A stretch of 5,571 nucleotides of DNA from Veillonella sp. Its GTDB lineage: Bacteria > Bacillota > Negativicutes > Veillonellales > Veillonellaceae. Numbering within the stretch: the stretch's first letter is position 1; the number at the start of each line of letters is the position of its first letter. This document shows positions 4,038 through 5,571 of the stretch, one piece after another. Below the pieces are notes generated by a model. That model was not told the DNA's origin. It was given only the letters and a program-made list of their open reading frames with translations, and ran no database searches. The stretch lies in contig DXZL01000098.1 of NCBI GenBank assembly GCA_019419725.1, forward strand, positions 1 to 5,571, in the 5' to 3' direction. Both the position numbers and the translations under genes were made by a program.

Positions 4038-5420
4038 CTATATATCTTTCACAATCTCTGCTATGTATTCTCTATTTAACCAATAGCATTGCTTTGTTAT
4101 ATGTTGTCCATCGGGTAGCTCTACTTGATCTTTGGCATCTCTAGCCTTAGGACGAATATGACAAACACCATTAAAGCTAGCACCTGGTAAATTATTTGAT
4201 ACACCATTACGTACAGGAGTAAGTTGAACCCCTTCTTCCAAAATAGCTTTTGTTGTTTTCCAAAGATCTTTGAGCTCATGCTCAATTACAACCTCTGGCA
4301 TATTCCACAGCATAATTCCTTTTAAATAAGGTTCTCTATTTTTATTTTCCTTCTCAGTCTCATCATATTGAAATACTACAAATAGATATTTTGTATACTC
4401 AAATTTTTCATAAAGCTGAGAGTCTTCCCATGCATCGTTAACCCAACGATGAAAGTCTATTTGTTCAAAGGACATGTGTTCCTTTGGGATTCCAGTAGGC
4501 TCAAGCCGTATGGTTTTAAACTTAATATTTGCTTTACTAAACTCTCTAAGTGATTCTAACTTAGTCCCTTTTACACCCAAAACCGTACTAATAAGATTGG
4601 CATTAAAAGCCTTATTTTTAGTTACTGGAATATCTACGAGTTTTGCAATTTCAGATACTCGTTTACCAATATATGGAGCGAATCGTTCTCGTAATAGCTG
4701 TAATGTAGTCTTACTCTTAAGTTCATCAACATTAAATAGTGATGGTATTAATTGTCTATCAATAACACGGCGAGCAAAGGCAGACATGTAAGAACTTTTA
4801 AGAGAAAATGCACGTTGTTTAGCTGGTATATTAGAAAATGGTTGTTTTCTTATGGACTTAGCATTAGCCCCTTTAGTACACGCAGCCAAATACATCGTAT
4901 CACCTTCCGAAATATTATGGGCCTCACCAGCTTTAATCTTATCCATAATAGTCTGCCAATCTTGCTTTATAATTTCTAAATCCACAGGATCAAAATTATG
5001 TAAAACAGACTTTATGATAGGAAAGTCCTTTTTATCTAATTCGTCTTTATATAAGTAAAATATAACCAATAAATTCTTATTTTTTTGCCAAAATGATGAT
5101 TCTTCAAAAGAGTCTTTATAATCCTCTTCATAGTTAATAATATTTAAAACTAACCGTTCTTTTGCAGAGAAGTCATTCTTTTTATTTTCTTTTATAGCAG
5201 TAACTTTTAGCTCTAAACCTAAATCAACAAAATCTGCTTCTGCTCTGCTATTAACGGCCATTTTAAATAAGCCTTCTTCTAAAACCTGACCTATACCGCC
5301 CTTGTTTCCCCTACTATCCAGGCGATTATTTATATCAAACTCACCAACCGTTTTACCCTCTGCAGATTCAGCTATATCTAATACTTCTTCAATAGAGTTA
5401 TAAACCTTATCAGTGCCCAT
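4038..5420 (-). CDS. Type II restriction endonuclease, Sau3AI/MutH family (predicted GATC cutter)
   Basis: This 460-residue protein has the length and two-part design of Sau3AI. The N-terminal MutH-like domain has KGGIGQVLEE (40-49), matching the MutH segment with its conserved Glu. It is followed by ADFVDLGLELK (62-72): Asp63, Glu70 and Lys72 have the same spacing as the MutH catalytic Asp70, Glu77 and Lys79. The C-terminal half (about 238-460) repeats the fold in degenerate form. There, TLQLLRERFAPYIGKRVSEI (239-258) leads to REFSKANIKFKTI (292-304), where Glu70 is replaced by Lys300, so it should be non-catalytic. In Sau3AI the corresponding C-terminal domain binds a second site and acts as an effector. 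GATC is the known target of Sau3AI and close relatives; here it is inferred. The ATG at 5418-5420 follows GGGAGGAG (5427-5434) by 6 nt. It precedes the cognate methyltransferase gene. Confidence 0.92.
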   Translation of the reverse strand: MGTDKVYNSIEEVLDIAESAEGKTVGEFDINNRLDSRGNKGGIGQVLEEGLFKMAVNSRAEADFVDLGLELKVTAIKENKKNDFSAKERLVLNIINYEEDYKDSFEESSFWQKNKNLLVIFYLYKDELDKKDFPIIKSVLHNFDPVDLEIIKQDWQTIMDKIKAGEAHNISEGDTMYLAACTKGANAKSIRKQPFSNIPAKQRAFSLKSSYMSAFARRVIDRQLIPSLFNVDELKSKTTLQLLRERFAPYIGKRVSEIAKLVDIPVTKNKAFNANLISTVLGVKGTKLESLREFSKANIKFKTIRLEPTGIPKEHMSFEQIDFHRWVNDAWEDSQLYEKFEYTKYLFVVFQYDETEKENKNREPYLKGIMLWNMPEVVIEHELKDLWKTTKAILEEGVQLTPVRNGVSNNLPGASFNGVCHIRPKARDAKDQVELPDGQHITKQCYWLNREYIAEIVKDI

Positions 5421-5449
5421 TAGAATCTCCTCCCGTCATATATACATAA

Positions 5450-5458
5450 ATTATATCA
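5450..5458 (-). promoter_or_regulatory. Putative extended -10 promoter for the restriction endonuclease gene
   Basis: TGATATAAT on the minus strand is an extended -10 element (TG at 5457-5458, TATAAT at 5450-5455). No good -35 is present 16-18 bp upstream, which is tolerated with an extended -10. The predicted leader is about 20-25 nt. No GATC occurs between 5421 and 5571, unlike the methyltransferase promoter. Confidence 0.5.
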
Positions 5459-5534
5459 AAGGTATTAAGAAATATACTAATTTAACTTCACAGAGTATAT
5501 TCATCTATAAATAGCGAATTACAAATATTAATAC

Positions 5535-5549
5535 ATGTTCACATAACAT
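5535..5549. repeat. Short inverted repeat upstream of the nuclease promoter
   Basis: ATGTT (5535-5539) and AACAT (5545-5549) form a 5-bp inverted repeat with a 5-bp spacer, about 80 bp upstream of the -10 element. It could be an operator half-site pair, but arms this short are common in AT-rich DNA. Nothing else recognisable was seen from 5460 to 5571. Confidence 0.2.
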
Positions 5550-5571
5550 AATTTCATCTATTCCTTATGAT

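Noticed and set aside
4474..5058. Three plus-strand open frames inside the restriction endonuclease gene
   Set aside because: All lie antisense to the well-supported Sau3AI/MutH-family coding sequence, overlap one another and show no family motifs.

Overview
This is an AT-rich bacterial window in which every supportable gene lies on the minus strand, so transcription runs from right to left. Strong AGGAGG-type ribosome binding sites, TATAAT-rich spacers and U-tract hairpin terminators fit a low-GC Firmicute. A secreted protein with a signal peptide but no wall anchor, and the general look of the genes, would suit a Negativicute such as Veillonella. That assignment is inference only.

Layout in transcription order. 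(1) 5420-4038: a type II restriction endonuclease of the Sau3AI/MutH family, expected to cut GATC. (2) 3953-2658: its partner, a C5-cytosine DNA methyltransferase with its own promoter, ended by a terminator at 2625-2654. (3) 2606-2061: a secreted protein of unknown function, with a terminator at 2026-2055. (4) 1929-1477: a membrane protein whose two zinc-ribbon CxxC knuckles sit at opposite ends of the chain, with a terminator at 1417-1452. (5) 1254-436: a tandem-domain rhodanese-type sulfurtransferase, coupled 13 nt upstream of a 74-residue two-helix membrane protein (422-198). (6) 29-1: the first ten codons of an exodeoxyribonuclease III gene that runs off the left edge. It starts at TTG and lies behind a recognisable promoter and a 19-bp tandem repeat.

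Genes 1 and 2 form a restriction-modification pair. The methyltransferase is expected to make GAT(5mC), and the nuclease to cut GATC lacking that mark. The most interesting feature is the 84-bp gap between them. The methyltransferase promoter is near consensus (TTGATC, 17 bp, TGCTATAAT). One GATC is part of the -35 hexamer, a second abuts it upstream, and a third covers the predicted transcription start. The nuclease promoter region has no GATC. This layout predicts that the methyltransferase senses and represses its own promoter through methylation, with no controller protein visible.

A second pattern is a 28/29-bp sequence present both in the exoIII promoter/leader (43-70) and upstream of the sulfurtransferase promoter (1372-1400). 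The two copies bracket the sulfurtransferase/membrane-protein unit as direct repeats. No tRNA, rRNA, CRISPR array, transposase or integrase was seen, and no gene-free gap exceeds about 225 bp.
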